DNA of 64,000 nucleotides from Thermovenabulum sp049723235 (GCF_049723235.1 NZ_JBNARB010000004.1:87523-151522); one strand, 5' to 3'. Positions 41,015 to 50,493 are shown, counted from the first letter of the stretch. Numbers and translations: made by a program. The notes: generated by a model not told the origin, from the letters alone.

Positions 41015-43462
41015 ATGGTCTACGACTTTAAAAGGATCGAACAAAAATGGCAGAAAATCTGGGAAGAGCAAAAGATTTATAAGGTCTATGAAGACACGGA
41101 AAAACCCAAATACTATTGCTTGGAAATGTTTCCTTATCCCTCGGGGAAATTACATATGGGTCATGTCAGAAATTATTCCATAGGCGATGTTGTGGCAAGG
41201 TACAAGAGAATGAACGGTTATAATGTCCTTCATCCTATGGGATGGGACGCCTTCGGTTTACCGGCGGAGAATGCGGCTATCAAGCATAAGATTCATCCGG
41301 CAAAATGGACATGGGATAATATAAACAATATGAAAAGGCAATTAAAAGAACTGGGTATTAGTTATGACTGGGATAGGGAAGTTGCTACCTGTCATCCCGA
41401 TTACTATAAATGGACTCAATGGTTCTTCCTGAAATTGTATGAAATGGGTCTCGCTTATCGAAAAAAAGCATATGTGAACTGGTGTCCTTCCTGTGCTACT
41501 GTTCTTGCTAACGAACAGGTGGTGGATGGCAAATGCGAAAGATGTGGTACCGAAGTAGGGAAGAAAAATCTTGAACAATGGTTTTTTAAGATTACCGAAT
41601 ATGCGGAGGAATTACTGGAAGACCTTAAAAAACTCCCGGGATGGCCTGAAAAAGTAAAAATAATGCAGCAAAACTGGATAGGAAAAAGCGAAGGGGTAGA
41701 GGTTTGCTTTACTGCGGAAAAAACCAATGATAAAATAGCAGTTTTTACAACAAGGCCCGATACCATTTTTGGCGTAACTTATTTGGTTCTTGCTCCGGAA
41801 CATCCATTGGTGAACACCCTTTCCGAAGGGACTCCCTATGAAAAAGAAGTAAAAGAATTTCAGAAAAAAATGGAAAAATTAAACGAGATAACAAGAACCT
41901 CTACGGAAACGGAAAAAGAAGGTCTTTTTATAGGGGCCTATGCAATTAATCCGGTTAATAACGAGCGAATACCCATATGGATTGCGAACTATGTTCTTCT
42001 GGATTACGGAACCGGTGCGGTTATGGGTGTTCCTGCTCACGACCAAAGGGATTTCGAATTCGCTAAAAAATATAATTTACCGATGAAATTAGTAATTAAG
42101 CCTGTTGAAGGCTACTTGAAAATAGAAGAGATGGAAAAAGCCTTTACGGAGGCGGGTGTGCTTATCAATTCGGGTGCCTTTACCGGGATGCAGAGTGAAG
42201 AAGCCAAAAAGGAAATAGGTAAATTCATGGAACAAAAGGGAATCGGAAAAATCACGATAAATTACAAGTTAAGGGACTGGCTTATTTCGAGACAGAGGTA
42301 CTGGGGGGCTCCCATTCCTGTTATCTACTGCGAAAAATGCGGCATAGTGCCGGTTCCGGAAGAACAGTTGCCCGTATTGCTTCCGGAAAATGTAGAATTT
42401 AACCCCAAGGGCACTTCGCCACTACTTTTATGTGAAGAATTTTTAAATACCACCTGCCCCAAATGTAATAGCCCTGCCAAGAGGGAAACGGATACAATGG
42501 ACACTTTTATGTGCTCCTCCTGGTATTACTATAGATACACCGATCCTAAAAACAGCGAAAAACCTTTTGATGAAACAAAATTGAAGTACTGGATGCCCGT
42601 AGATCAGTATATTGGCGGGGTAGAACATGCCATACTTCACCTTATGTATTCGAGGTTTTTCAATAAAGCAATGCGAGACGCCGGCCTTGTTCATGTAGAT
42701 GAGCCTTTCACAAATTTATTGACCCAGGGAATGGTACTAAAAGATGGCGCAAAAATGTCAAAATCCCTTGGAAATATTGTAAGCCCTGAAGAAATAGTAG
42801 AAAAATACGGAGCGGATACAGCAAGACTCTTTATCCTTTTTGCGTCGCCACCTGAAAAGGACCTGGAATGGAGCGATCAGGGTGTTGAGGGCTGCTTCAG
42901 ATTCCTTTCAAGGGTATGGCGACTTGTTGAGGAACTCTCGGAAAAGTTCGCAGAACCGGTGAAAAACGAGCACATCGATAAAAATGCACGCCGTTTAATC
43001 CATAAAACAATTAAAAAAGTTACAACAGATATTGAAGAAAGGTTTAATTTTAACACAGCAATAAGTGCAATAATGGAAATGGTCAACGGCATCAACTCTT
43101 TAAAGGAAGAAATTTCAGGGGATGTGGTAAAAGAAGCGGTAGAAAATTTACTGTTGATGCTGGCGCCTTTTGCCCCGCATATTACCGAGGAATTATGGGA
43201 AAGGATTGGGAACAAGGGGAGCATACATTTGATGCCCTGGCCAAAATACGATGAAAAAGCTATTTTAGAAGAAGAAGTCGAGGTAGTGGTTCAGATTAAC
43301 GGAAAGGTGAGAGCAAAAATACTCGTTCCTGCTGATATAACCGAAGAAGAGCTTGAATCGGCGGCACTGAGCAGTGAAAAAGTATCTTCTTATTTACAAA
43401 ATAAACAAATTATAAAAATTATCACTGTCCCGAACAAATTGGTAAATATTGTAGTAAAATAA
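41015..43462 (+). CDS. leuS: Leucyl-tRNA synthetase
   Basis: An 815-residue class I synthetase: HIGH motif HMGH in PSGKLHMGHVRNYS, zinc-type cysteines (CPSCATVL), CP1 editing domain with TTRPDTIFGVTYL and GVPAHDQRD, and KMSKS in GAKMSKSLGN. ATG 41015 follows AAAGGAGG; the longer frame from 40913 lies inside the T-box and is not coding. Regulated by the leucine T-box upstream. Confidence 0.97.
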   Translation: MVYDFKRIEQKWQKIWEEQKIYKVYEDTEKPKYYCLEMFPYPSGKLHMGHVRNYSIGDVVARYKRMNGYNVLHPMGWDAFGLPAENAAIKHKIHPAKWTWDNINNMKRQLKELGISYDWDREVATCHPDYYKWTQWFFLKLYEMGLAYRKKAYVNWCPSCATVLANEQVVDGKCERCGTEVGKKNLEQWFFKITEYAEELLEDLKKLPGWPEKVKIMQQNWIGKSEGVEVCFTAEKTNDKIAVFTTRPDTIFGVTYLVLAPEHPLVNTLSEGTPYEKEVKEFQKKMEKLNEITRTSTETEKEGLFIGAYAINPVNNERIPIWIANYVLLDYGTGAVMGVPAHDQRDFEFAKKYNLPMKLVIKPVEGYLKIEEMEKAFTEAGVLINSGAFTGMQSEEAKKEIGKFMEQKGIGKITINYKLRDWLISRQRYWGAPIPVIYCEKCGIVPVPEEQLPVLLPENVEFNPKGTSPLLLCEEFLNTTCPKCNSPAKRETDTMDTFMCSSWYYYRYTDPKNSEKPFDETKLKYWMPVDQYIGGVEHAILHLMYSRFFNKAMRDAGLVHVDEPFTNLLTQGMVLKDGAKMSKSLGNIVSPEEIVEKYGADTARLFILFASPPEKDLEWSDQGVEGCFRFLSRVWRLVEELSEKFAEPVKNEHIDKNARRLIHKTIKKVTTDIEERFNFNTAISAIMEMVNGINSLKEEISGDVVKEAVENLLLMLAPFAPHITEELWERIGNKGSIHLMPWPKYDEKAILEEEVEVVVQINGKVRAKILVPADITEEELESAALSSEKVSSYLQNKQIIKIITVPNKLVNIVVK

Positions 43463-43463
43463 C

Positions 43464-43494
43464 GGGGTTGGGTTTTATCCCAACCTGTTTTTTT
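43464..43494 (+). terminator. Rho-independent terminator after leuS
   Basis: GGTTGGG-TTTTAT-CCCAACC followed by TGTTTTTTT. Confidence 0.85.
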
Positions 43495-43613
43495 CGCTTT
43501 TCTTACTTAATGTGATAAAATTAATATTAATGAATTAAAAAAATTTAAATCAAAGGTATATATTTTATAAAATATAAAGAATATGTGGTAAAATTAAATT
43601 GGTTTTAATTGTT

Positions 43614-43630
43614 TATAACTTAAAGTTATA
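43614..43630. promoter_or_regulatory. 17-bp perfect palindrome before the LysR gene
   Basis: TATAACTT-A-AAGTTATA, an exact inverted repeat ending 17 nt before the LysR-type gene's ATG. Contains a T-N11-A pattern, as expected for a LysR-family binding site; probably autoregulatory. Confidence 0.55.
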
Positions 43631-43647
43631 TTAAGGTGGTTGTGAGA

Positions 43648-44559
43648 ATGGAACTTTATGCTCTCTGGCTATTTCATAAGGTCGCCCAGAATATGAGTTT
43701 TACAAAAACTTCGGAAGAACTCCACATAAGTCAGCCTGCAATATCAAAACAAATAAAGAAATTAGAAGAAGAACTGGGGCTGAAGTTAATCGAAAAATAT
43801 GGTAAGAACATTTATCTGAGTAAAGATGGGCAGTTTATTTTCGAGTATACTAAAAAGATTTTTGCATTAATAGAAGAAATGGAGTCTCAAATACCTAAAT
43901 TGAGAGAAAAAATGCTCGGACACATTAATATAGGGGCAAGTAATACCCCAGGTATTTATGTTCTGCCAAAGATTTTAGGGGAATTTAAAGGCAAGTACCC
44001 TGAAGTAAAAATCAACCTTCATATTGGAAATACTTATGAGATACAAAAACAGATTTTGATAGGGAGGCTTGATTTTGCTGTAATCGGAGGGGAAATTTCA
44101 GAAAAGGAAAGTGTGGAAATTGAGAGGCTGGTAGATGATTTTATGGTCCTCGTATGTTCTCCCACAAATAAGCTTGCTCTATTAAACTTTGTGGAAAGGA
44201 ATCAATTGGTAGATCAGGATTTTATTACCCATGAACCTCATTCGAATCTCTATGAAATAGTAGAGGATATAATTAAAACAGATTTAAAAATTCCTCTGAA
44301 TATAGGGTTAATGCTGGGAAGTATAGATGCGATAAAGAACGCCGTTTCGGCAAATTTAGGGATTTCAATTATGCCCTATATCTCGGTAAAACAGGATATT
44401 GCACTGGGGCATCTAAAGTTATTGAACTGTGAAAATAAAGTCTGGAAGTATTCGTATAATCTCGTTTACCTGAAAAATCGCAGGCTGCCGGTTCCTGCAA
44501 AAATATTACTTCAGATGATTCGGGAAAGGACCAGGGATGTGGTCCTGAATCATATTTAG
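43648..44559 (+). CDS. LysR family transcriptional regulator
   Basis: A 303-residue LTTR: N-terminal winged HTH (FTKTSEELHISQPAISKQIK) and a C-terminal substrate-binding domain (GHINIGASNTPGIYVLPKIL). The domain layout resembles CysL/CysB-type sulfur-related regulators (weak inference). ATG 43648 is 9 nt after AAGGTGG; GTG 43636 overlaps that site. It lies 25 nt upstream of the SufC-like gene and in the same direction, so it may control the Fe-S assembly pair. Confidence 0.88.
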   Translation: MELYALWLFHKVAQNMSFTKTSEELHISQPAISKQIKKLEEELGLKLIEKYGKNIYLSKDGQFIFEYTKKIFALIEEMESQIPKLREKMLGHINIGASNTPGIYVLPKILGEFKGKYPEVKINLHIGNTYEIQKQILIGRLDFAVIGGEISEKESVEIERLVDDFMVLVCSPTNKLALLNFVERNQLVDQDFITHEPHSNLYEIVEDIIKTDLKIPLNIGLMLGSIDAIKNAVSANLGISIMPYISVKQDIALGHLKLLNCENKVWKYSYNLVYLKNRRLPVPAKILLQMIRERTRDVVLNHI

Positions 44560-44584
44560 CTTAACGAAAGGGGGATATTTTACA

Positions 44585-45337
44585 TTGCTTAAAATTGAAT
44601 CTCTTTATGTAGAAATGCCAAATGGTACGGGTAACGTGGAAATATTAAAAAATATTAATTTGAATCTGGAAAAAGGAAAATTTTATGCAATTACGGGCCC
44701 TAACGGAGGAGGAAAAACTTCTCTGGCTAAGACCATAATGGGGATTTATAGAAACACAAAGGGCTCTGTAATTTTGGACGAAGAGGACATTACCTCCTAT
44801 AGCATCACGGACAGGGCAAATAAAGGAATAAGTTATGCATTTCAATATCCGGCAAGATTTAAAGGCCTTACTGTAAGTGATATATTAAAAGTTGCTGCAA
44901 AGGACGCAGGGCAGAAAGATTTTAGAAAATTATTGAAAGCGGTAGGATTGTGCCCGGAAGAATACTTGGAAAGGCAGTGCGATTCAAGCCTATCCGGAGG
45001 AGAGATAAAAAGGATTGAATTGGCCACCGTCCTGTTGAAGCCTTCCAAAGTGGTAATTTACGATGAACCGGAAGCAGGGGTGGATTTGTGGAGCTTTGAA
45101 GGTATTTTAAGGCTAATTAAAGATCACCATAGCAAAGATATAATTACAATTGTAATTACCCATCATGAAAGGGTGCTTTCCATAGCCGATGAAATAATTT
45201 TAATGTCCGATGGAGAAATAAAAGAAATGGGTCAAAGTGATAAAATGTTAGAGCTTTTGAAATACAAATTCCGCTGTGATTCCTGGGAAAACTGCGAGGA
45301 GGGCGAAAAGGATGACATTAGATGCTTTAGATCGTGA
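44585..45337 (+). CDS. SufC-like Fe-S assembly ATPase
   Basis: A 250-residue ABC-type ATPase: Walker A GPNGGGKTS, signature LSGGEIKRIE, Walker B VVIYDEPEAGVD and the SufC-type Q-loop neighbourhood GISYAFQYPARF. It starts with TTG after GAAAGGGGG and overlaps the SufB/SufD-like gene by 26 nt. A SufC-SufB-only pair without SufD, SufS or SufU corresponds to the minimal SUF (SMS) systems of anaerobes. I leave the symbol blank between sufC and smsC. Confidence 0.88.
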   Translation: MLKIESLYVEMPNGTGNVEILKNINLNLEKGKFYAITGPNGGGKTSLAKTIMGIYRNTKGSVILDEEDITSYSITDRANKGISYAFQYPARFKGLTVSDILKVAAKDAGQKDFRKLLKAVGLCPEEYLERQCDSSLSGGEIKRIELATVLLKPSKVVIYDEPEAGVDLWSFEGILRLIKDHHSKDIITIVITHHERVLSIADEIILMSDGEIKEMGQSDKMLELLKYKFRCDSWENCEEGEKDDIRCFRS

Positions 45338-46235
45338 GTTATTAAAGACTATAGCCGATCTTCACGATATACCTGCAGGAGCTATTAACATACGAAAGGA
45401 TGGGCAGGGTATTGAAAGAAAATCTACAAAGAATATTACGATAGAACCCAAGAAAGATAAGTCAGGCATAAATATTTACGTAGCACCTAATACAAGAAAC
45501 GAAGCAGTTCATTTTCCCGTTTTGTTAACATTATCCGGTATTACCGATGTGGTATACAATACCATTGAGATTGGGGAGAATTCCGATGTAATTTTGATCG
45601 CAGGTTGTGGAATTCACAATCCGGGTTCTAAAAAATCTCAGCATGATGGTATTCATGAGATAAGAGTAAAAAAAGGAGCGAAAATGAAATACATCGAAAA
45701 ACATTTCGGAGGAGGAGAGGGTAAAGGGGAAAGGGTTTTGAACCCAAAAACCGTTCTAATTTTGGAAGAGAATTCCATTGCAGAAATGGAACTGACCCAG
45801 CTTAAAGGAGTTGACAGCACAGTAAGAGTAACCGATGCAATAGTAAAAAAAGGAGGAAAATTAGTAATTACCGAGAGACTTTTAACTCATGGTAATCAGG
45901 AAGCTATCTCAAAAATAAACATAATTCTTGAAGGAGAAGGTGCAAGCGCAGAGGTAATATCCAGATCGGTAGCAAAGGAAAATTCCAAACAGATTTTTAA
46001 ACCGGAAATTATTGCGAGAGCAAAATCCAGGGGACATGTGGTATGTGATTCTATAATTATGGAGAACGGGAAAATAAGCTCTTCCCCAGCAATTTCTGCG
46101 GAACACCCCGATGCTGAACTTACCCATGAAGCAGCAATAGGAAAGATAGCTCAGGACCAGCTTCTAAAACTCATGACCTTGGGGCTCTCCGAAGATGAGG
46201 CAGTGGATGTAATACTGAGGGGCTTTTTGAAATGA
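45312..46235 (+). CDS. SufB/SufD-like Fe-S scaffold (minimal SUF)
   Basis: A 307-residue protein of the SufB/SufD core family: beta-helix region with repeated hydrophobic strands, GCGIHNPGSKKSQHDGIHEI near residue 100 and the C-terminal SAEHPDAELTHEAAIGKIAQD motif containing the conserved Glu/His used in cluster assembly. ATG 45312 follows GAGGAGGGCG; the frame further upstream lies within the SufC-like gene. Shorter than classical SufB, as in the two-gene systems. Confidence 0.87.
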   Translation: MTLDALDRELLKTIADLHDIPAGAINIRKDGQGIERKSTKNITIEPKKDKSGINIYVAPNTRNEAVHFPVLLTLSGITDVVYNTIEIGENSDVILIAGCGIHNPGSKKSQHDGIHEIRVKKGAKMKYIEKHFGGGEGKGERVLNPKTVLILEENSIAEMELTQLKGVDSTVRVTDAIVKKGGKLVITERLLTHGNQEAISKINIILEGEGASAEVISRSVAKENSKQIFKPEIIARAKSRGHVVCDSIIMENGKISSSPAISAEHPDAELTHEAAIGKIAQDQLLKLMTLGLSEDEAVDVILRGFLK

Positions 46236-46810
46236 TCGGGGATAAATTTAATTTGTCAAAAAGAGAAAAGATTTTAGTATTGATAATTTTAGTATTAGTA
46301 TTTTTGCTTGCTTTCTTTTTTAAAAATATGGTCGGACAGGAAGAAGTGGCTTTTAAATTAGAGAGTGCCGAGAATTTAAAAGATACAGAGGTAATAGAAA
46401 AGGATATTTACGTATATGTCACCGGTGCCGTCAAAAACCCCGGTGTATATAAATTAAGGGATGGAGACCGGGTAAAAGATTTGGTGGAAATTGCCGGAGG
46501 ATTAGGTGAAAATGCTGATTTGTTGAGCGTAAATCTTGCCAAAAAATTAACCGATGAGGAAAAAATACACATTCCTTACGTGAATGAAAGCGACTCCGGA
46601 AATTCTGTAAAGGATGGGAGAATTAATATTAATACTGCGGATGAGACCGAACTGGACAAGCTGCCGGGTATAGGACCTTCGCTGGCTAAAAGGATTATTG
46701 ATTATAGAAATACTCATGGTCCTTTTAAAAAAATAGATGAAATAAAAAATGTAGCCGGTATCGGTGATAAAAAGTTTCAAGACATAAAAGATTTAATAAA
46801 AACCGAATAA
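46232..46810 (+). CDS. comEA: ComEA-like DNA-binding competence protein
   Basis: A 192-residue protein with an N-terminal membrane helix (ILVLIILVLVFLLAFFF), an SLBB domain (YVTGAVKNPGVYKLRDGDRV) and a C-terminal double helix-hairpin-helix (INTADETELDKLPGIGPSLA; IKNVAGIGDKKFQDIKDLI). ComEA binds incoming DNA outside the membrane. Its start overlaps the previous stop (ATGA). ComEB/ComEC are not adjacent. Confidence 0.9.
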   Translation: MIGDKFNLSKREKILVLIILVLVFLLAFFFKNMVGQEEVAFKLESAENLKDTEVIEKDIYVYVTGAVKNPGVYKLRDGDRVKDLVEIAGGLGENADLLSVNLAKKLTDEEKIHIPYVNESDSGNSVKDGRININTADETELDKLPGIGPSLAKRIIDYRNTHGPFKKIDEIKNVAGIGDKKFQDIKDLIKTE

Positions 46811-46822
46811 TTTTAGGAGTGG

Positions 46823-48247
46823 ATGGATTTGAGTCTAAATGAAACCTTAAGGAAGCTTCCAAAAATAGGAGATTTGATAGAAAGGCCTGAGATAAAGGAA
46901 TTGGTTTACTTTTACGGGAAAAATGTGGTTTTGAAAGCCGCAAGAGAAGCTGTAAATGAATTAAGAGAGCAACTAATCCTATCGGAAACTTCCTGCCATT
47001 CGAAGGAAAAGTTAACGGAAGAAAATCTAATAAAAGAAGCGTTAAAAATTATTATTAAGAAATTAGAAGAATATAAGTCTTTCAGTTTAAAAAAGGTGAT
47101 AAATGCTACGGGTGTAGTACTGCACACAAATTTGGGAAGGGCTCCCCTGCCGAAAGAGGTGCTGGAAAACATTAATAATATAGCTTCCGGCTATTCAAAT
47201 TTAGAATTTGACCTGGATGAAGGTGAAAGAGGGGAAAGGTATTCTCATGTAAAGAATCTTTTAATAGACCTTACTGGTGCTGAAGATGCGATGGTGGTAA
47301 ATAATAATGCCGGAGCGGTACTTCTTTGCCTTTCTGCACTTTCTAAAGGCAAAGAAGTAATTGTATCCCGGGGAGAGTTAATTGAAATAGGCGGGAGTTT
47401 CAGGATACCCGATGTAATGCTCCAGAGCGGAGCAAAACTTGTGGAAGTGGGGACTACAAATAAAACTCATTTATACGATTATGAAAGGGCAATTAATGAA
47501 AATACATCCCTTTTATTGAAAGTACATACGAGCAATTACAGAATTATCGGATTTACTTCCAGTGTGGAAAGGTATGAATTAAAAAAGCTGGCGGAAAAAT
47601 ATGATTTGGTCTTTATGGAAGACCTGGGTAGTGGCGTTCTGGTTGATCTTAGAAAATACGGGATTCCCTATGAACCCACAGTACAGGATTCTGTTAAGGC
47701 GGGAGTTGATGTGGTTACCTTCAGCGGAGATAAACTGCTGGGAGGTCCTCAAGCGGGGATTATTGTAGGCCGAAGGGAAATAATTGAAAAAATTAAAAAA
47801 CACCCTCTAAACAGAGCATTGAGAATCGATAAGCTTACCCTTGCATCCTTGGAAGCAATATTAAAAATATATTTGGAAGGAAACATGGAAAAAATCCCGG
47901 TGATAAAAATGATATCAAAGGATTTAGAAACCTTACAAAAGGATGCAGAAAAATTGGCAGAAGGTTTAAACTCGATTTTGAAGGAAAAGGGTAATGCCGT
48001 GGTTCTTGATGACCTTTCAGAAGTTGGAGGGGGCTCCCTTCCGGGTGTTCAGCTGCCTACGAAAGTAGTTGCCTTAAGGGTTTACGGTTTGGAACCCGAA
48101 GAAATTTCGAAAAGATTAAGGTCGGCCAAGATTCCCGTTATAGGTCGCATCAACAAAAATGAATATTTACTTGATGTAAGAACGATGAACGAGGAAGATA
48201 TATTTTATACTATTGACATGGTGGGGAAGATAGTATGGGAAATATAA
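46823..48247 (+). CDS. selA: L-seryl-tRNA(Sec) selenium transferase
   Basis: A 474-residue PLP enzyme that turns Ser-tRNA(Sec) into Sec-tRNA(Sec). Signatures: VINATGVVLHTNLGRAPLP, SNLEFDLDEGERGERY and the PLP lysine in TFSGDKLLGGPQAGIIVG. ATG 46823 is used; TTG 46829 is better spaced from AGGAG (46815-46819) and is a possible true start. It overlaps selB by 13 nt. selD is not in the window. Confidence 0.95.
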   Translation: MDLSLNETLRKLPKIGDLIERPEIKELVYFYGKNVVLKAAREAVNELREQLILSETSCHSKEKLTEENLIKEALKIIIKKLEEYKSFSLKKVINATGVVLHTNLGRAPLPKEVLENINNIASGYSNLEFDLDEGERGERYSHVKNLLIDLTGAEDAMVVNNNAGAVLLCLSALSKGKEVIVSRGELIEIGGSFRIPDVMLQSGAKLVEVGTTNKTHLYDYERAINENTSLLLKVHTSNYRIIGFTSSVERYELKKLAEKYDLVFMEDLGSGVLVDLRKYGIPYEPTVQDSVKAGVDVVTFSGDKLLGGPQAGIIVGRREIIEKIKKHPLNRALRIDKLTLASLEAILKIYLEGNMEKIPVIKMISKDLETLQKDAEKLAEGLNSILKEKGNAVVLDDLSEVGGGSLPGVQLPTKVVALRVYGLEPEEISKRLRSAKIPVIGRINKNEYLLDVRTMNEEDIFYTIDMVGKIVWEI

Positions 48248-50157
48248 TTATCGGCACTGCAGGGCATATTGATCATGGTAAGACTACCTTGATAAAAGCT
48301 TTAACGGGGATTGATACCGATAGATTAAAGGAAGAAAAGGAGAGAGGAATTACTATTGATTTGGGCTTTGCTCATTTTACCCTTCCGAATGGCAAAAAAG
48401 TGGGAATAGTAGATGTGCCGGGTCACGAAAAATTTGTTAAAAATATGCTGGCAGGAGTAGGAGGTATCGATCTTGTTCTCCTTGTAATAGCAGCCGATGA
48501 GGGTATAATGCCTCAGACTAAGGAACATTTGAACATATTAGAGCTCTTAAATACAAAAAAAGGTATTATTGTAATTACAAAAAAGGACCTGGTGGATAAT
48601 GATTGGCTGGAAATGGTTGTGGAAGAGGTAAAAGAAACGGTGAAAACGAGCTTTCTAAAGGATGCTCCTATAATACCAGTCTCTTCAAAGACGGGGGAAG
48701 GTTTGGACTTACTTGTGCAAAAGATCCAGGAGATGACTCAACAGGAATTTGAGAAAGATCTTTTTTCTCCTTTCAGGTTGCCGGTTGACAGGGTTTTTAC
48801 TATCCCAGGGATTGGCACAATAGTTACGGGTAGTTTGATTTGCGGATACGTATCGGTAGGAGATGCCGTTGAGATCTACCCTGAAAAGATAAAAAGCAAA
48901 GTAAGATCAATTGAGGTGCACGGAGAAAGCAAGGAAAAAGCTTTTGCTGGACAGCGAACTGCAATTAACTTAGTGGATGTAAAACCCGACGATATAAAGA
49001 GAGGAGATGTAATTTCCGTACCCGGCTCGATGCAACCGGTAGAAAAAGCAGTAATTAATGTTAAACTTTTGGAAGACGCGGAAAAATCTTTAAAAAACAG
49101 GGAACGGGTCAGGTTTCACGCGGGAACCGGGGAGTACTTGGGGAGAATATCTATTATAAACAGGGAAGAAATTTTGCCCGGGGAACAGGCCTTTGCTATT
49201 ATACACTTTGAAGAAGCCGTTCCCGTGACATATGAAGATTATTTTGTGATAAGAAGGTATTCTCCTGTACATACCATCGGAGGGGGCAAAGTAATTTTTG
49301 TAAATCCTGCTAAAATTAAAAAGGAAAAAATAGATATTGCTGTGAAAGGTCTGGAAGATATTGTAAATGGGGGAATAAAAGAATTTATATTAGTTTATTT
49401 ATCCCTTTTCGGGAAACCCGTTACTTCAATTACAGATCTGATTCCCTACCTCGGGAAAAATTATGAAACTATAAAATCTGTGGTCGATTCCCTTGTAAAC
49501 GATAATTTAGTTATCTTTTTAAAATCCGGTAATGAAGAAATATTGTGCGACATGGATTATTATGATAATTTAACAGAAAAGGCAAAAGAAATAGTAGAAA
49601 ATTATCATCTTAAAAACCCCTTTAGTGAAGGAATTTCAAAAGAAGAACTAAAAAGCAGATTAAGTCTCGAATCTAAGGTATTTGAGTTGTTTTTATCAAA
49701 GTGGGTTCAGGAAGGCTATTTTGAAGGCAGTGGAAAATACCTTAAAAGAAAAGGTTATAAAATAGTCCTGAAACAAAAAGAAGAACAACTAAAAGACAAG
49801 CTGCTTAAAATTTATGAGGAGAAAGGATGGACGCCACCTGCGGTAGAAGAGGTGGTACAGCTTTTAAAGGACTTCGAGGAGGGAAAAATAAAATCAATAT
49901 TAAGTTACCTCGTCTTAGAAGGCAGTCTTATTAAATTAAACGATGAAATTTATATGCATAAAATCTGGGTGGAAAAAGCGAAAGAATTATTAAAAAATCA
50001 TTTTCAAAAAAACAAAGAAATTTCTGTGTCACAATTCAGGGATATGCTAAATACATCGAGAAAATACGCTTTGCCGATTCTGGAGTATTTTGATGGTATC
50101 TACTTTACCAGAAGAATAAAAGATGTAAGAATACCCGGAAGCAGAATTTCTGATTAA
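48235..50157 (+). CDS. selB: Selenocysteine-specific elongation factor SelB
   Basis: A 640-residue EF-Tu-like GTPase: G1 GHIDHGKT, DxxG motif VDVPGHEKFVKNM, then NKxD-like TKKD, followed by domains II-III and a C-terminal set of winged helices (from ~res 370) that bind SECIS hairpins. It delivers Sec-tRNA(Sec) to in-frame UGA codons. Followed by the tRNA-Sec gene after about 40 nt. Confidence 0.95.
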   Translation: MGNIIIGTAGHIDHGKTTLIKALTGIDTDRLKEEKERGITIDLGFAHFTLPNGKKVGIVDVPGHEKFVKNMLAGVGGIDLVLLVIAADEGIMPQTKEHLNILELLNTKKGIIVITKKDLVDNDWLEMVVEEVKETVKTSFLKDAPIIPVSSKTGEGLDLLVQKIQEMTQQEFEKDLFSPFRLPVDRVFTIPGIGTIVTGSLICGYVSVGDAVEIYPEKIKSKVRSIEVHGESKEKAFAGQRTAINLVDVKPDDIKRGDVISVPGSMQPVEKAVINVKLLEDAEKSLKNRERVRFHAGTGEYLGRISIINREEILPGEQAFAIIHFEEAVPVTYEDYFVIRRYSPVHTIGGGKVIFVNPAKIKKEKIDIAVKGLEDIVNGGIKEFILVYLSLFGKPVTSITDLIPYLGKNYETIKSVVDSLVNDNLVIFLKSGNEEILCDMDYYDNLTEKAKEIVENYHLKNPFSEGISKEELKSRLSLESKVFELFLSKWVQEGYFEGSGKYLKRKGYKIVLKQKEEQLKDKLLKIYEEKGWTPPAVEEVVQLLKDFEEGKIKSILSYLVLEGSLIKLNDEIYMHKIWVEKAKELLKNHFQKNKEISVSQFRDMLNTSRKYALPILEYFDGIYFTRRIKDVRIPGSRISD

Positions 50158-50160
50158 AAG

Positions 50161-50189
50161 TTTACTTTGAGGAATTTTTCTGATATAAT
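50161..50189 (+). promoter_or_regulatory. Candidate promoter of tRNA-Sec
   Basis: TTTACT (50161-50166), 17 nt, TATAAT (50184-50189), starting just past the selB stop and ending 7 nt before the tRNA. Confidence 0.6.
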
Positions 50190-50196
50190 TGGATGC

Positions 50197-50291
50197 GGGA
50201 GTAGATAGGTCCTGGTGGGCCTTCTGGTCTTCAAAACCAGCATCGGGGGCAAAACCTCCGAGGTGGGTTCGATTCCCACATACTCCCGCCA
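50197..50291 (+). tRNA. selC: tRNA-Sec (anticodon TCA)
   Basis: Ninety-five nt including CCA, the unusual length of tRNA-Sec. Acceptor GGGAGTA / TACTCCC with discriminator G and encoded CCA, anticodon arm CTGGT-CTTCAAA-ACCAG with TCA at 50231-50233, a long variable arm (CATCGGGGGCAAAACCTCCGA region) and a TTCGATT T loop. selA-selB-selC are contiguous, so selenoproteins are expected elsewhere in the genome. Confidence 0.97.
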
Positions 50292-50322
50292 GTTACACAA
50301 ATATAAATTTTATGAAAATAAT

Positions 50323-50366
50323 ATGCCTGTGATTAAGCTATTCATGCTTAATTATGGGCATTTTTT
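50323..50366 (+). terminator. Terminator after tRNA-Sec
   Basis: Long stem ATGCCTGTGATTAAGC / GCTTAATTATGGGCAT with TATTCAT loop, followed by TTTTTTATT. Its inner arms ATTAAGC/GCTTAAT lie 37 nt upstream of the sigma-54 site and could alternatively be an activator binding site. Confidence 0.72.
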
Positions 50367-50402
50367 ATTATGTTTTTTCAGATAAATTAAGGGAAATTAA
50401 AA

Positions 50403-50418
50403 TGGCACAAAAATTGCA
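50403..50418 (+). promoter_or_regulatory. Sigma-54 promoter for lat
   Basis: TGGCACAAAAATTGCA matches the -24/-12 consensus TGGCAC-N5-TTGC exactly, with 10 nt between the GG and GC. It lies about 75 nt upstream of lat. Implies control by RpoN and an enhancer-binding protein not seen in the window. Confidence 0.85.
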
Positions 50419-50493
50419 ATAAATTACACAATATGAGATTTTATTTAAATCCCGTAAAATTAAATTTTCAAATATTTAAAAGGAGGTTTTTAT

